DNA of 64,000 nt, from NCBI RefSeq assembly GCF_002776525.5, contig NC_045443.1:41641492-41705491 (forward strand), given 5' to 3'. This DNA is from Piliocolobus tephrosceles. Taxonomy: Eukaryota > Chordata > Mammalia > Primates > Cercopithecidae. Each line of letters opens with the position of its first letter. Position 1 is the first letter of the stretch. The translations under genes were made by a program, and so were the position numbers. Below the pieces are notes generated by a model that worked only from the letters and a program-made list of their open reading frames with translations, ran no database searches and had not been told where the DNA came from. Of this stretch, positions 37,501 to 49,734 are shown in pieces.

Positions 37501-37881
37501 ATGGACTACCTATGTTTGGATGCCAAAGACATTCCAGTCAAGCTGCAAACTGGAGGACTAAATCGAAAGAGCATTCTTGATTCATATCAAATTACACACA
37601 TGCGTTGTGTAAGGCACTGACTTAGGCACTGTGAGAATGAAAACTCTTATGGTCCTTATTAAATGTCCAAGTGATCATAGTTCTTTTTAGAAGTGTTGCT
37701 CATTACTGCAGAGTTACCCTGAAAGGTCCTTGAAGGGCAGACCACGTCTTAAGCCATTTTGTAATTCCTAAAGAGCCTCACACAAACTGAGATTTAAAAA
37801 CTCCCTATTGAATGGATGGAAAAGTAACATAAAAACTAAAAACAAAACCAAACTGCACCATCCTGATAAAAATGGGAGTGG

Positions 37882-40800
37882 ACATCAATGCTAGGAAGAA
37901 ACTGCATCAACTAATGAGCAAAATAACCAGCTAATATCATAATGACAGGATCAAGTTAACACATAACAATATTAACCTTAAATGTTAATGGACTAAATGC
38001 TCCAATTAAAAGACACAGACTGGCAAACTGGATAAAGAGTCAAGACCCATCAGTCTGCTGTATTCAGGAGACCCATCTCACATGCAGAGACACACATAGG
38101 CTCAAAATAAAGGGATGGAAGAAGATCTACCAAGCAAATGGAAAACAAAAAAACACAAGGGTTGCAATCCTAGTCTCAGATAAAACAGACTTTAAACCAT
38201 CAAAGATCAAAAGAGACAAAGAAGGCCATTACGTAATGGTAAAGGGATCAATTCAACAGGAAGAGCTAACTATCCTAAATATATATGCACCCAATACAGG
38301 AGCACCCAGATTCATAAAGCAAGTCCTCAGAGACTTACAAAGAGACTTAGACTCCCACACAATAATAATGGGAGACTTTAACACCCCACTGTCAACATTA
38401 GACAGATCAATGAGTCAGAAAGATAACAAGGATATCTAGGAATTGAACTCAACTCTGCACCAAGTGGACTTAATAGACATCTACAGAACCCTCCATCAGA
38501 AATCAAGAGAATATACATTCTTCTCAGCACCACATCACACTTATTTCAAAATTGACCACAGAGTTGGAAGTAAAGCACTCCTCAGCAAATGGAAAAGAAC
38601 GGAAATTATAACAAACTGTCTCTCAGACCACAGTGCAATCAAATTAGAAATCAGGATTAAGAAACTCAATCAAAACCGCTCAACTACATGGAAACTGAAT
38701 AACCTGCTCCTGAATGACTACTGGGTACATAACGAAATGAAGGCAGAAATAAAGATGTTCTTTGAAACCAATGAGAACAAAGATATAACATACCAGAATC
38801 TCTGGGACACATTTAAAGCAGTGTGCAGAGGGAAATTTATAGCACTAAATGCCCACAAGAGAAAGCAGGAAAGAGATAAAATTGACACCCTAACATCACA
38901 ATTAAAAGAACTAGAGAAGCAAGAGCAAACACATTCAAAAGCTAGCAGAAGGCAAGAAATAACTAAGATCAGAGTAGAACTGAAGGAGATACAGACACAA
39001 AAAAACCCTCCAAAAAAATCAATGAATCCAGGAGCTGGTTTTTTGAAAACATCAACAAAATTGATAGACTGCTAGCAAAACTTATAAAGAAGAAAAGAGA
39101 GAAGAATCAAATAGACACAATAAAAAATGATACAGGAGATATCACCACCGACCCCACAGAAATACAAACTACCATCAGAGAATACTATAAACACCTCTAC
39201 ACAAATAAATTCGAAAACCTAGAAGAAATGGATAATTTCCTGGACACTTACATTCTCCCAAGACTAAACCAGGGAGAAGTTGAATCCCTGAATAGACCAA
39301 TAGCAGGCTCTGAAATTGAGGCAATAATTAATAGCCTACCAACCAAAAAAAGGCCAGGACCAGACAGATACACAGCCGAATTCTACCAGAGGTACAAGGA
39401 GGAGCTGGTACCATTCCTTCTGAAACTATTCCAATGAATGGAAAAAGAGCGAATCCTTCCTAACTCATTTTATGAGGCCAACATTATCCTGATACCAAAG
39501 CCTGGCAGAGACACAACAAAAACAGAGAATTTTAGACCAATATCCCTGATGAACACTGATGCAAAAATCCTCAATAAAATACTGGCAAACCGAATCCAGC
39601 AGCACATCAAAAAGCTTATCTACCATGATCAAGTGGGCTTCATCCCCAGGATACAAGGCTGGTTCAGCATATGCTAATCAATAAACGTAATCCAGCATAT
39701 AAACAGAACCAAAGACAAAAACCACATGATTATCTCAATAGATGCAGAAAAGGCCTTTGACAAAATTCAACAACCCTTCATGCTAAAAACTCTTAATAAA
39801 TTCAGTATTGATGAAACATATCTTAAAATAATAAGAGCTATTTATGACAAACCCACAGCCAATATCATACTGAATGGGCAAAAACTGGAAGTATTCCCTT
39901 TGAAAACTGGCACAAGACAGGGATGCCCTCTCTCACCACTCCTATTCAACATAGTGTTCCAAGTTCTGGCTAGGGCAATCAGGCAAGAGAAAGAAATCAA
40001 GGATATTCAGTTAGGAAAAGAAGAAGTCCAATTGTCCCTGTTTGCAGATGACCTGATTGTATATTTAGAAAACCCCATCATCTCAGCCCAAAATCTCCTT
40101 CAGCTGATAAGCAACTTCAGCAAAGTCTCAGGATACAAAATCAATGTGCAAAAATCACAAGCATTCTTATACACCAGTAACAGACAAACAGAGAGCCAAA
40201 TCAGGAATGAACTCTCATTCACAATAGCTTCAGAGAGAATAAAATACCTAGGAATCCAACTTACGAGGGATGTAAAGGACCTCTTCAAAGAGAACTACAA
40301 ACCGCTGCTCAGTGAAATAAAAGAGGACACAAACAAATGGAAGAACATTCCATGCTCATGGATAGGAAGAATCAACATTGTGAAAATGGCCATACTGCCC
40401 AAGGTAATTTATAGATTCAAAGCCATCCCCATTAAGCTACCAATGACTTTCTTCACAGAATTGGAAAAAACTGCTTTAAAGTTCATATGGAACCAAAAAA
40501 GAGCCCTCATTGCCAAGACAATCCTAAGCCAAAAGAACAAAGTTGGAGGCATCATGCTATCTGACTTCAAACTAAACTACAAGGTTATAGTAACCAAAAC
40601 CGCATGGTACTGGTACCAAAACAGAGATATAGATCAATAGAACAGAACAGAGCCCTCAGAAATAATACCACACATCTACAGCCATAAGTAGAAAGCCATA
40701 AGTAGAAAGCTGAAACTGGGTCCCTTCCTTACTCCTTATATGAAAATTAATTCAAGATGGATGAGAAACTTAAATGTTAGACCTAAAACCCTAAAAATCC

Positions 40801-41876
40801 TAGAAGAAAACCTAGGTAATACCATTCAGGACATAAGCATGGGCAAGGACTTCATGTCTAAAACACCAAAAGCAATGGCAACATAAGCCAAAATTGACAA
40901 ATGGGATCTAATTAAACTAAAGAGCTTCCGCACAGCAAAGAAACTACCATCAGAGTGAACAGGCAACCTACAGAATGGGAGAAAATTTTTGCAATCTACT
41001 CATCTGATAAGGGGCCAGAAACTGTAAATAACTCAAACAAATTTACAAGAAAAAAACAAACAACCCCATCAAAAAGTGGGCAAAGGATATGAACAGACAC
41101 TTCTCAAAAGAAGACATTCATACAGCCAACAGACACATGAAAAAATGCTCATCATCACTCGTCATCAGAGAAATGCAAATCAACACCACAATGAGATACC
41201 ATCTCACACCAGTTAGAATGGCAATTATTAAAAAATCAGGAAGCAACAGGTGCTGGAGAGGATGTGGAGAGATAGGAACACTTTTACACTGTTGGTGGGA
41301 CTGTAAACTAGTTCAACCATTATGGAAAACAGTATGGCGATTCCTCAAGGATCTAGAACTAGAAGTACCATATGACCCAGCCATCCCATTACTGGGTATA
41401 TACCCAAAGGATTATAAATCATGCTGCCATAAAGACACATGCACACGTGTGTTTATTGTGGCACTATTCACAATAGCAAAGACTTGGAATCAACCCAAAT
41501 GTCCATCAGTGACAGACTGGATTGAGAAAATGTGGCACATATGCACCATGGAATACTTTGCAGCCAAGAAAAGGATGAGTTCGTGTCCTTTGTAGGGACA
41601 TGGATGCAGCTGGAAACCATCATTCTCAGCAAACTATCGCAAGAACAGAAAACCAAACACTGCATGTTCTCGCTTATAGGTGGGAATTGAACAATGAGAT
41701 CACTTGGACACAGGAAGGAGAATATCACACACCGGGGCCTATTGTGGGGAGCGGGGAGGGAGGAGGCATAGCATTAAGAGATATACCTAATATAAATGAC
41801 GAGTTAATGGGTGCAGCAATACATATGTAACAAACCTGCATGTTGTGCACATGTACCCTGGAACTCAAAGTAGAAT
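37882..41876 (+). mobile_element. L1P, from just upstream of ORF2 to the 3'UTR; ORF2 broken
   Basis: It starts in the spacer between ORF1 and ORF2 ('ACATCAATGCTAGGAAGAAACTGC'), so ORF1 is absent. ORF2 text follows in order: endonuclease ('NIYAPNTGAPRF', about 38280; 'DHRVGS' near 38557), reverse transcriptase including the catalytic 'FADD' motif (about 40040), then the C-terminal cysteine-rich domain (41270-41330) and a 3'UTR. Stops and frameshifts interrupt the frame: a stop codon near 38438, a shift near 39040, stops near 39435, 39676 and 40638, and a stop near 40883. About 110 bp is missing at 40680, where a 14-nt word is duplicated. It cannot encode a working protein. The left target duplication TAAAAATGGGAGTGG (37867-37881) pairs with 42315-42329. 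Confidence 0.93.
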
Positions 41877-41909
41877 ACTACTACTACTACTACTACTACT
41901 AATAATAAT
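41875..41909 (+). repeat. (CTA)n/(AAT)n simple repeat between two L1 3' ends
   Basis: About eight CTA units followed by AAT units occupy the place of the first L1's tail. Confidence 0.9.
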
Positions 41910-41910
41910 G

Positions 41911-42298
41911 AAAATATATATTCCACATATACACCATGGAATGCTATGCAATCATAAAAAAGGATGAGTTCATATCCTTTGCAGGGACATGGATGAAGCT
42001 GGAAACCATCATTCTTAGCAAACTAACACAGGAACAGAAAACCAAACACCGCATGTTCTCACTCATAAGTGGGAGTTGAACAATGAGAACTTATGGACAC
42101 AGGGAGGGGAACATCATATTCCAGGGCCTGTCAGTGGGTGGGGGGCTAGGGGAGGGATAGCATTAGGAGAAATACCTAATGTAGATGACATGTTGATGGG
42201 TGCAGCAAACAGGTGCATATATACCTATGTAACAAACCTGCATGTTCTGCACATGTATCCCAGAACTTGAAGTATAATTAAGGAAAAAAAAAAAAACT
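41911..42298 (+). mobile_element. Second L1 3' end (ORF2 terminus plus 3'UTR) directly after the first
   Basis: It begins near 'CCACATATACACCATGGAATGC' (end of ORF2), continues 'GGGACATGGATGAAGCTGGAAACC', 'CGCATGTTCTCACTCATAAGTGGGAG', the G-rich 3'UTR segment, 'AACAAACCTGCATGTTCTGC', and ends in A12. It differs from the preceding L1 3'UTR in many bases, so it is not a simple tandem copy. The tail runs into (AAAT)n and the right target duplication at 42315. Confidence 0.92.
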
Positions 42299-43320
42299 AA
42301 AATAAATAAATAAATAAAAATGGGTGTGGGTGATCTAGGATCTATCCTATGTCCACTTTTAATAGAGTAAGTTAAAAGAAAACAAAATAGCATATGTTTC
42401 ATAATGTTTCTTTTTAAGAAACTACTTTTTCTATTTAAGCTGTGTTTTGCATCAACATAAAGGTTATTATTCAAATAAGTACTGTAGCTTATTTGGGGTA
42501 GTTTGTTATACAGCACCAATTACATCAGTTATAAGTACCAACTACATTCTAGGTATCATAGTAGGTATTAAGGATATAGAGGTGAACATAAAGACTCAGC
42601 CCTGCCCACAAGGTACACTGTCTAATGTAGAAGATGGATTCACAAGCATATAATTCCAATATAATACAGGAAGCACATATAATTTCATGACTGGCAAGGA
42701 TCTTAAAGAGTTCCATATAATCTATGCTTTAATTTAATACATGAATCTATAATAAGATACCTAGTGTAAAAACCTTTAGTGATGGAAATTCACTGTCCCC
42801 TGGGCTGGCCTATTGCATTTTTGAATGGCACAAATTTTAGTGTTTTCTTATCTTGAACTAATAATCGAATTCCCTTCTAATTATACTGTACTAATAATCA
42901 AAGTCCCTTCTAATTACTAGTTCTAGTTCTATCATATCAGAGAACAAACAATATATGTCTGATGGCCTCTCTCTTCTCAGCAGTCCAGAGACCTATGGGT
43001 GAGAATTGAGAGTAGAATCGAGAAGAGAGGGATTTGAAGTAGTCATAATGAAAAATATTCTAGGTAAGTTATAAAAAGAAGCTGAGGAGAAATGAAAAAC
43101 AAACAAAACTCACTTGCCAAGAAACAGTAACTGACAGTAAAATAACTAACTCAATATTGTTGCGTAACTTTTTTTAGCAAAGCTGTGCTGACTTCGAACC
43201 AGCACATAGAGAGAAATTTAGAGATCCAGAGCTTGAGACAGGTTCAAGATAACTTGCAGAAATGCATGGAAGCAGTTCGGTTTTAATTCAGTTCAGTAAA
43301 TATTTCTTTTTTTCTTTTTT

Positions 43321-43615
43321 TTATAAGATTATGATACTGTATTTTTACTGTACTTTTTCTGTGATTAGAGATACACAAATACTAATCATTATGTTACAGT
43401 CACCTACAGTATTCAGTACAATACCATGCTGTACAGGTTTGTAGCACATGAGCAATTGGTTATACCAAATAACCTAGGTGTGATCATGTATACCACATAG
43501 GTGGTAGGCTGTACCACCTAGGTTTGTGTAAGTACATTCTGTGATGTTCAGACAGCAATGAAATCACCTAATAATGCATTTCTCAGAACGTATCCCTGTT
43601 GTTGATGCATGACTG
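43321..43615 (-). mobile_element. Tigger-type (pogo) MITE, one end missing
   Basis: The right end is GATGCATGACTG followed by TA (43616-43617), the inverted form of the familiar CAGTCATGC terminus. The interior has 'GCACATGAGCAATTGGTTATACC', 'CACCTAGGTTTGTGTAAGTACATTCTGTGATGTTCAGAC', 'TCTCAGAACGTATCCC'. The left end stops at 'ATAAGATTATGATACTGTATTTTTACTG', before the other terminus. Orientation is arbitrary for such an element. Confidence 0.7.
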
Positions 43616-43756
43616 TACTGATCTATATTAGATTGCAATAGAAGAAAGTATATCTAACAAACTAATAAAATGGAATAATAAAAAATACTTGATTAATTTG
43701 AAAGAAGGTAAGAAAGGAGAGAAAACCTAGAATAGGTTCAAATAAAAAAGGATTTA

Positions 43757-44059
43757 GGCCGAGTGAGGTGGGTCACGCCAGTAATCCCAACACTTTGGGA
43801 GGCCAAGGCAGGTGGATCATGAGGTCAGGAGTTCAAGACCAGCCTGGCCAATATGGTGAAACCCTATCTCTACTAAAAATACAAAAATTAGCCAGGTGTG
43901 GTGGCACATGCCTGTAGTCCCAGCTACTCAGGAGGCTGAGGCAGAATTGCTTGAACCCAGGAGGTGGAGGTTGCAGTGAGCCAAGATTGTGCCACTGCAC
44001 TTCAGCCTGGGCGACAGAGCAAGACTGCGTCTCAAAAAAAAAAAAAGAAAAAAAAAAAA
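43757..44059 (+). mobile_element. AluS
   Basis: 'GGCCGAGTGAGGTGGGTCACGCCAGTAATCCCAACAC' to 'CAGCCTGGGCGACAGAGCAAGACTGCGTCTC' with an A-rich tail. Full-length dimer with a small deletion in 'GGCAG-AATTGCTTGAACCC'. Antisense to NELL2. Confidence 0.92.
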
Positions 44060-44352
44060 TTAAACCAAAATATATGGTAATTACATTACATGTAAATGGT
44101 ATAAATGGACTAAATATTCAAATTAAAAACAAAGATTGTCAAGTGGATAAAAATTATTTTGTAGAAGAATATTAATAAGGATGCTTTTGGTTTAAGTAAT
44201 AAAAAACCCATCTGTGACAGACTTGAAACACTATAAGAGCTTCACTGTTCACTGGAGGTTCTTGGTGCCACCAGTGCTGTGACTTAGTTTCTCTGCTGTT
44301 CTTCTGGCTAAGAGGCCCCATTTTATTGACCTTGTCCTCCAGTCAACTTTTC

Positions 44353-44437
44353 TTTTTTTTTTTTTTTTTTTTATTATACTTTAAGTTCTAGGGTACATGT
44401 GCATAACGTGCAGGTTTGTTACATATGTATACTTCAT
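44353..44437 (-). mobile_element. Very short L1 3' end, minus strand
   Basis: T21 followed by 'ATTATACTTTAAGTTCTAGGGTACATGTGCATAACGTGCAGGTTTGTTACATATGTATACTT', the reverse complement of the last roughly 65 bp of an L1P 3'UTR with its tail. Extremely 5'-truncated. Confidence 0.9.
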
Positions 44438-44600
44438 GACTACCGACTGTGCCACTCTGTGACAAATTAGGAGAGCATATAGGGAAATACTATTAGTCTA
44501 TGGAAATCATTTGCTTATGAGAATTTCTACTTCCTGTCAGTTGCACTAGCCTACAATAATAACTCTTGCACACAAATCTTACTTCTCAAAAAAGTCTTAC

Positions 44601-44703
44601 CTTTACAAACTTTGCAACAGCTGTGAGACAAGGTAATCTGATGAGACTCTGGACAATCCAAAGCTGGACAGCCTGAACTCTCAACAAGTTTCATGGTCTG
44701 GTC
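44601..44703 (-). CDS. NELL2: NELL2 exon: C-terminal half of a VWC module
   Basis: A 103-nt internal exon. The acceptor is a pyrimidine tract ending TCTAACAG, and the donor is AAAG|GTAAGA. It begins in phase 0 after the preceding AAG and encodes 34 codons, starting DQTMKLVESSGCPALDC and ending CCKVCK, then donates one G. The pattern C-x4-C...CC-x2-C is the second half of a von Willebrand factor C fold, with the first half in the exon at 47893. The CxxC-type pairs would be disulphide-bonded in the secreted protein. It joins in frame to the EGF exon at 31329 (K|G then YDFC), which confirms both boundaries. VWC modules in NELL proteins contribute to oligomerisation and ligand interactions (family knowledge). 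Confidence 0.95.
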
Positions 44704-47700
44704 CTGTTAGACAACAGAAAAGAAGTGCTTCAAATTGTATCATTAGGACTTGCTAAGAAGTTTCCAGATCCAGCAACTGAGAAGGCTCTTTTAAGATCAA
44801 GACATTTTTGTCCTGAGGACCTCTGCACAGGTCACGGGCTCACTCTCAAAATGACATTAAATCCCAACTGGAAAGTCTTCAGAATAAGCAAGTCTTTAGA
44901 ATAAGAATCAGCCACACTGATTCTACCACACTGCAGCCATGTCTATAATTAGCCAAACATCTGGGGAATCCTGGAAAATTTTGCTAGTTTTACAATACAT
45001 TTGCAAGCCCAGATGACAACTGTGGCAAAAAAACAGTTTGATTTACATCAACAGCTTTTGGGAAAAAACAGTAAATAAAAATTGAGCTTCCGAAACGTTT
45101 CAGTTTTCTCAAAAAGTTTTGTTATAAGGAGATTCTCACAGATGATTCCTGTAAGAAATATTGGATATCTCCCACAAAACTACAAGGAAAATGAGGGCAG
45201 GATTCATGTCTCTTGTAAATTAATGTCTAGCACATTTTCAGGCACCTAATTGGCACTTAAAAATTTCTTGAATAAATGAATAAATCAATGTAAAATCATT
45301 GTAATTCTTGCAGTGAAAAATATTAAATACTTCCCAGGGAGAAACCAAAATACAAAATACACTTCTGATAATTGAAGTATTCCTGCCTTAGGAGCAAGCA
45401 TTTGTTTTCTATACGGTTGGTCTCCAATCTCCTAAAAACAAGGATCATTAACTATGTTTTATTATGCTAACTAATACATAAGTAATAACTCTTGGAACTT
45501 GCAAGCTTCCATTTTAACTACTGGTCAATAGCTTAGATTTGTAGACACAATTTCTGCAAGGAATACTTTCATAGAAGAAGGTCACATTTCAATATCTGCC
45601 TTTTCCTGGCTCATTTATGTAAAGGACCTTCTCCAAATCATAAGCTCTTGTCAAGAAAGTGGCAGGAAGCATGTATACAGTGGAGTCAAATGCTAGTCTT
45701 CTTTTGGTTTAGTAGTAATATCAGTTCCGGTAATCTGGTTTTCTAAACCACAGTGTTTTCTGTGTTACTATTAAAGTCACAGACCCCTAGGACTGCCAAT
45801 ATTTTCAAAGCCACAAAACTGACAATAAAAGAACAAACACGGACTAGAATTGACAGCTCAGAAAATGGCTGTGTGAGAGAGTTGTCAATTATGCAGCAAA
45901 GTAAACACAGGAGCTTTAAGGGCCTTGAAGGGAAAAGAAACTGTGGAAGTCCTTAAAGTGAAGAATTTAGTACAGAAGCTTATGATGATCTGATAGAGCT
46001 GTGTTGTCCAATCAGTAGTCACTAGCTACATGTGGCTCTTTTACACTGTAATGGCAAAGTACACATGAGAATCTGAAGACTTGGTATAACAAAAGAATGT
46101 ACAATATCTTATAAATAAATTTAACATTGATTACATGTTGAAATGATGATATTTTGGATATATGGGAGAAAACAGAAAAAAATAGTCCAGCAAAAATTCT
46201 GTTTGTGGCTTGCATCATATTTCTATTGCATGGTGCAGCATTAGAAGGTAGAAAATGGTGCCTTTTGTTTCAGCAAATAAAAGGTAACATTCACTTATTT
46301 ATCTAAAATTTATGAGCACCTGCTGTGTTGCCTCTATACAGACTTATAACTGAACCTATTTAAAACCAAATAATCTTATATAATAGCAAATTTGAAATCC
46401 AATAGGCAATTATACCAGTACCTTTCTAAACCACAATTATCAGTATTATGAGACATATTCTGGTAAAATGAATAGGATACACATACACACACACAGAGAG
46501 AGAGAGAGAAAGAAGTGAGAAACTTTAAATGCCCTCAAGAGTTTTAAATTTAGAGCCAAAATTTTAATGTTAGAGATTACCATTAGAAGCCAGCGGGCAG
46601 AAGTTTTCCTCCCTCCTTGAAGTAACTTCTCTGAGTCTCTGTTCTCATTTTGGAGTTACTAGATCTCACTCTATCTTCCAATTATTTTATCTATTGTGGA
46701 ACTTACTCCACTTAAGATGGCATTGGTGTAGGGATGATGACAAAGGAAAATCCATCATCTTGAAATACAGGTTGAGGAATTCATTTTAATTTTCCTGTGC
46801 CTCTATTCTCTAAGATGGGAACCTACATCATTGGAAAGCTGATTTAAAACTAAAAGAAGCAGAGAGGATACCTTATAACGGGCATGAAGAAATCAGAGCT
46901 TTCATGTTCTAGAAATCAAATCTGTCACAGTCTTGCCTCTTTGCATCTCCTCCTTGCTTATCTCAAAGGATTTCCAAATTAAGATGCATGAAGTGGATAG
47001 CTTCTTTCAGATTCAATTTGTCTTGGCAAAACTCTTAGGATTTTCCTTTCCCTCACTCTTAGTAATCACAGTTGATTGGTGGTGCCAGCAGCATAAATCA
47101 CTATCTTAATTTTCTACATAATTTATACATACTAAATCATTTCCCAAACCATGTATAGGAGGCATTTAAAGAGGAAAATTAACTATCAAATAAAAATGAA
47201 GCCCTAAAGCAGAAATTTTATATATAGACAGTTTCCTTCATATAGAATAAGGACTGAAATGTAATATTAGGGTCAAGAAATATAACACTATACAAAAGAC
47301 AAACATGAAAAGTGTTGTGAAACATATTTAGTTTTTCAATTAGTAGGTCGAGGGGCAAAAGTTCAAATGAATCGCATTTGCTTCAGAAAGCTTGGCAAGT
47401 AAATTTGTAAGGAATTCCACTTTAACTAATTTAAAACATTCCTTCCAAAGGGAATTAGATAAATATCAGTCTCGACTCCATCCAACAATTAATTTTAGTT
47501 AGGCAGTTTTTTGTTTTGTTTTTAATTGAACTGAGCAATATTTTTCACATGGTAGAAAATCATGAGTGACAAAAAGCTAAGTCTAACTTCACCTACATTT
47601 TCCTCCCAATAGCAAATAAAGAGCTTATTTGAATTTGGAAAATATAAGACAACTTCACAAAGCTTTAATTTGACAAAATAGCATTTTCATTTATTGGAAA

Positions 47701-47892
47701 AATTATTTTTCAACCACTAATTTACATGTTTAAAAACAATAATTTCTTCACATTCAAACTATAATTAATATTGTAAATTTTCTCTTTGCATTAGAATTTC
47801 AAAAATGTATTTCAAGGTTGAGCTAGTCAAGAAACTTTTATTGTGTTTATAAATAGAAACAATTTTGAAAGACCCATGAATAGTCTTCTTAC
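44704..47892 (-). other. NELL2: NELL2 intron, 3.2 kb, splitting a VWC module
   Basis: A phase-0 intron of 3,189 bp with donor GTAAGA (47892 downward) and acceptor TCTAACAG (44704). It contains an L2-tail-like fragment at about 45185-45290 ('GAGGGCAGGATTCATGTC..TTCTTGAATAAATGAATAAATC'). A possible hAT MITE lies at 45998-46250 ('GTGTTGTCCAATCAGTAG..CTACATGTGGC..TTTCTATTGCATGG'). A (CA)n(GA)n tract is at 46484-46509. The rest is AT-rich, with nothing further seen. Confidence 0.9.
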
Positions 47893-47984
47893 CTTGCACT
47901 CATAGAGAACACATACTCCAGAAGAGGAATAGACTGTATTTCTTTCTCCTTCAAAGTAGGTTCGTCCTTGAAATTGGCATATCG
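47893..47984 (-). CDS. NELL2: NELL2 exon: N-terminal half of a VWC module
   Basis: A 92-nt internal exon. The acceptor is TTTTTTCCTCCAAAG, and the donor is CAAG|GTAAGAAG. It starts with CG, completing a serine codon begun in the previous exon (phase 1). It then encodes 30 codons, from ICQFQGRTYFEGERNTVYSS to GVCVLYECK, and ends on a codon boundary. The layout C-x-x-x-G-x-x-Y-x-x-G with a later C-x5-C is the first half of a von Willebrand factor C domain. The next exon (44703-44601) completes the domain. The preceding coding exon, ending in the CK-x-CK of the first VWC module, was not found and should lie right of the window. Confidence 0.95.
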
Positions 47985-49203
47985 CTTTGGAGGAAAAAAT
48001 ACAGATGTATTTATTTTATTGGGAAAAATAGCTTAGAAGGGATCAGATCATCTTGTAACAGCATTCCACATGTTTTACACCTTTTTTCAACATGTTTGAA
48101 TAACCAGAAACCTCAATTCAATGTACTGCAAGGCAGATGTAAACTTAGTGTCATGCAAATTAAGTTGAGAGAGTAAAATAAGATACAAAAAAGATAAAGG
48201 GCAATGACATGTCTGAATTAGACTCTGAAAAAGCACTGCCAAGAAGCAGACTTAAAGTCAATTACTTGCCTGATAGATGATGTCCCACTTAGGGCATATT
48301 AAGTAGGCACTTAGGGTGGCAATAAATCAGGGGTAATATGAGACTCAGGGAACAATATGAGAAAAGTTTTTGTTTTATATACCATTACAGAATTCTAAAA
48401 TAGAACATTATAATAGAAAGAAGCTACATTCATTTCAGCACATCCATGTAAGTTTTAGGTTTTATGGTTTAGTGTTATTTTATTTATAAGTATGTATGGG
48501 TTAGGGCACCCCATCTAGGACGTTGAGAGGTCTTAATCTAAACCTGCCTTGCTTCTATCACAATTAAGTGAAATTTTAAAATGTAACCTTAGATTGCATG
48601 GAAAAATAGGTTTTTAATCCATAAAAAATGCATAGACTATCAAATAATCTTTTCTAAAACTTGCAAAATATTTACAATTCACACAAACATTTAGCCAACA
48701 GAAATCATTTCCTTGTTTTGAAGTATTTCATACTACCTACATTGACTCATCACCTAAGGCAAAACAGATTTACCCTAAAGCTAATGATGCCTACTTTTCA
48801 GGGTCCTTCTCTGGCTTAGACTCCTTGTAAGATGCTGAACTAAGTTCTCTTTTCATCATTTTATATTGTTTACCTTTGAAAGGACACCCAATATTGTAGA
48901 TGCTTCAGATCCCCATAACATCTAGATCTACCCCAAGATAATTATTTCAAAGACCAGTGGAAGTGATCAACTGATAGACTCCGGCAATTTGTTTCCCATA
49001 TTTACTAAATCCAATTTTTTATTTTAACTATGCAAATTCTATAAAGTGAATGTGTACATTTTCTTTTAATTCCACTGTGTGAATTATGAGAAATTCTTTC
49101 ACTCTTTGCAATTCATATATCCCTATTACCTTTAAAAGTATTGACTTCCCAATAATAAAGAATAAAGAAATTAGACATACATTTATTTTTTAATTTCATC
49201 ATT

Positions 49204-49335
49204 TATTTTTTTCTTTTAGAGACAGGGTCTTGCTGTGTTGCCCAGGATGGTCTCGAACTCCTATCCTTAAGTGGTCCCTCTGCCTAAGCCTCCCAAAGTG
49301 CTGGGATTACAGGCATGAGCCACCATGCCTGGTCT
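49204..49335 (-). mobile_element. Alu right-arm/FRAM-like monomer, minus strand
   Basis: 'TAGAGACAGGGTCTTGCTGTGTTGCCCAGGATGGTCTCGAACTCC..AAGCCTCCCAAAGTGCTGGGATTACAGGCATGAGCCACCATGCCTGG' is the reverse complement of about 130 bp of Alu. Only one arm is present. Confidence 0.85.
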
Positions 49336-49734
49336 ATTCTCTTAATAATATCAATATATTGTTGTAGAAATATTAAGATCCAAAATATAACCTGACTCTC
49401 ACTTTCCTCGAAAAACTATTTTAAAGTTGCATATTTAAATAATGGAAACATGCACGGTTTTAAAAATGTCATCCTTCAATTCATCTCCTTACACAGTATT
49501 TATTAACAAATTTGACTACATAATGCATATCTCCTAGCCAATTGATTTTGAACTTTTTAGAGCTTGCTAGGAAAGAATAAAATTTACTTGCATTAATCAT
49601 ATGACTTAACGTCTGGCTAAAATATGCTCACTCATGAATATTCAAAATGAAACTATAGATCTGTCAGTTGCATTCTATCTATTATATTATGAATTATAAT
49701 GGTATGTGCATTTACTTAATACGATTGATCGCAA

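Larger units (their letters stand above)
31458..44600 (-). other. NELL2: NELL2 intron between VWC and EGF exons
   Basis: A complete intron of 13,143 bp in phase 1, with donor GTAAGA at its 5' end (44600 downward) and acceptor TTCTGTAG at 31458. It carries two Alus, a composite L1, LTR and MER fragments, and a 26-bp-arm inverted repeat, each listed separately. 32700-34090, 35250-36280 and 42330-43320 hold no gene that I can see. Confidence 0.92.

Noticed and set aside
38236..41595. Several long + strand frames with reverse-transcriptase motifs that might be called genes
   Set aside because: They are pieces of one broken L1 ORF2, annotated as the mobile element.
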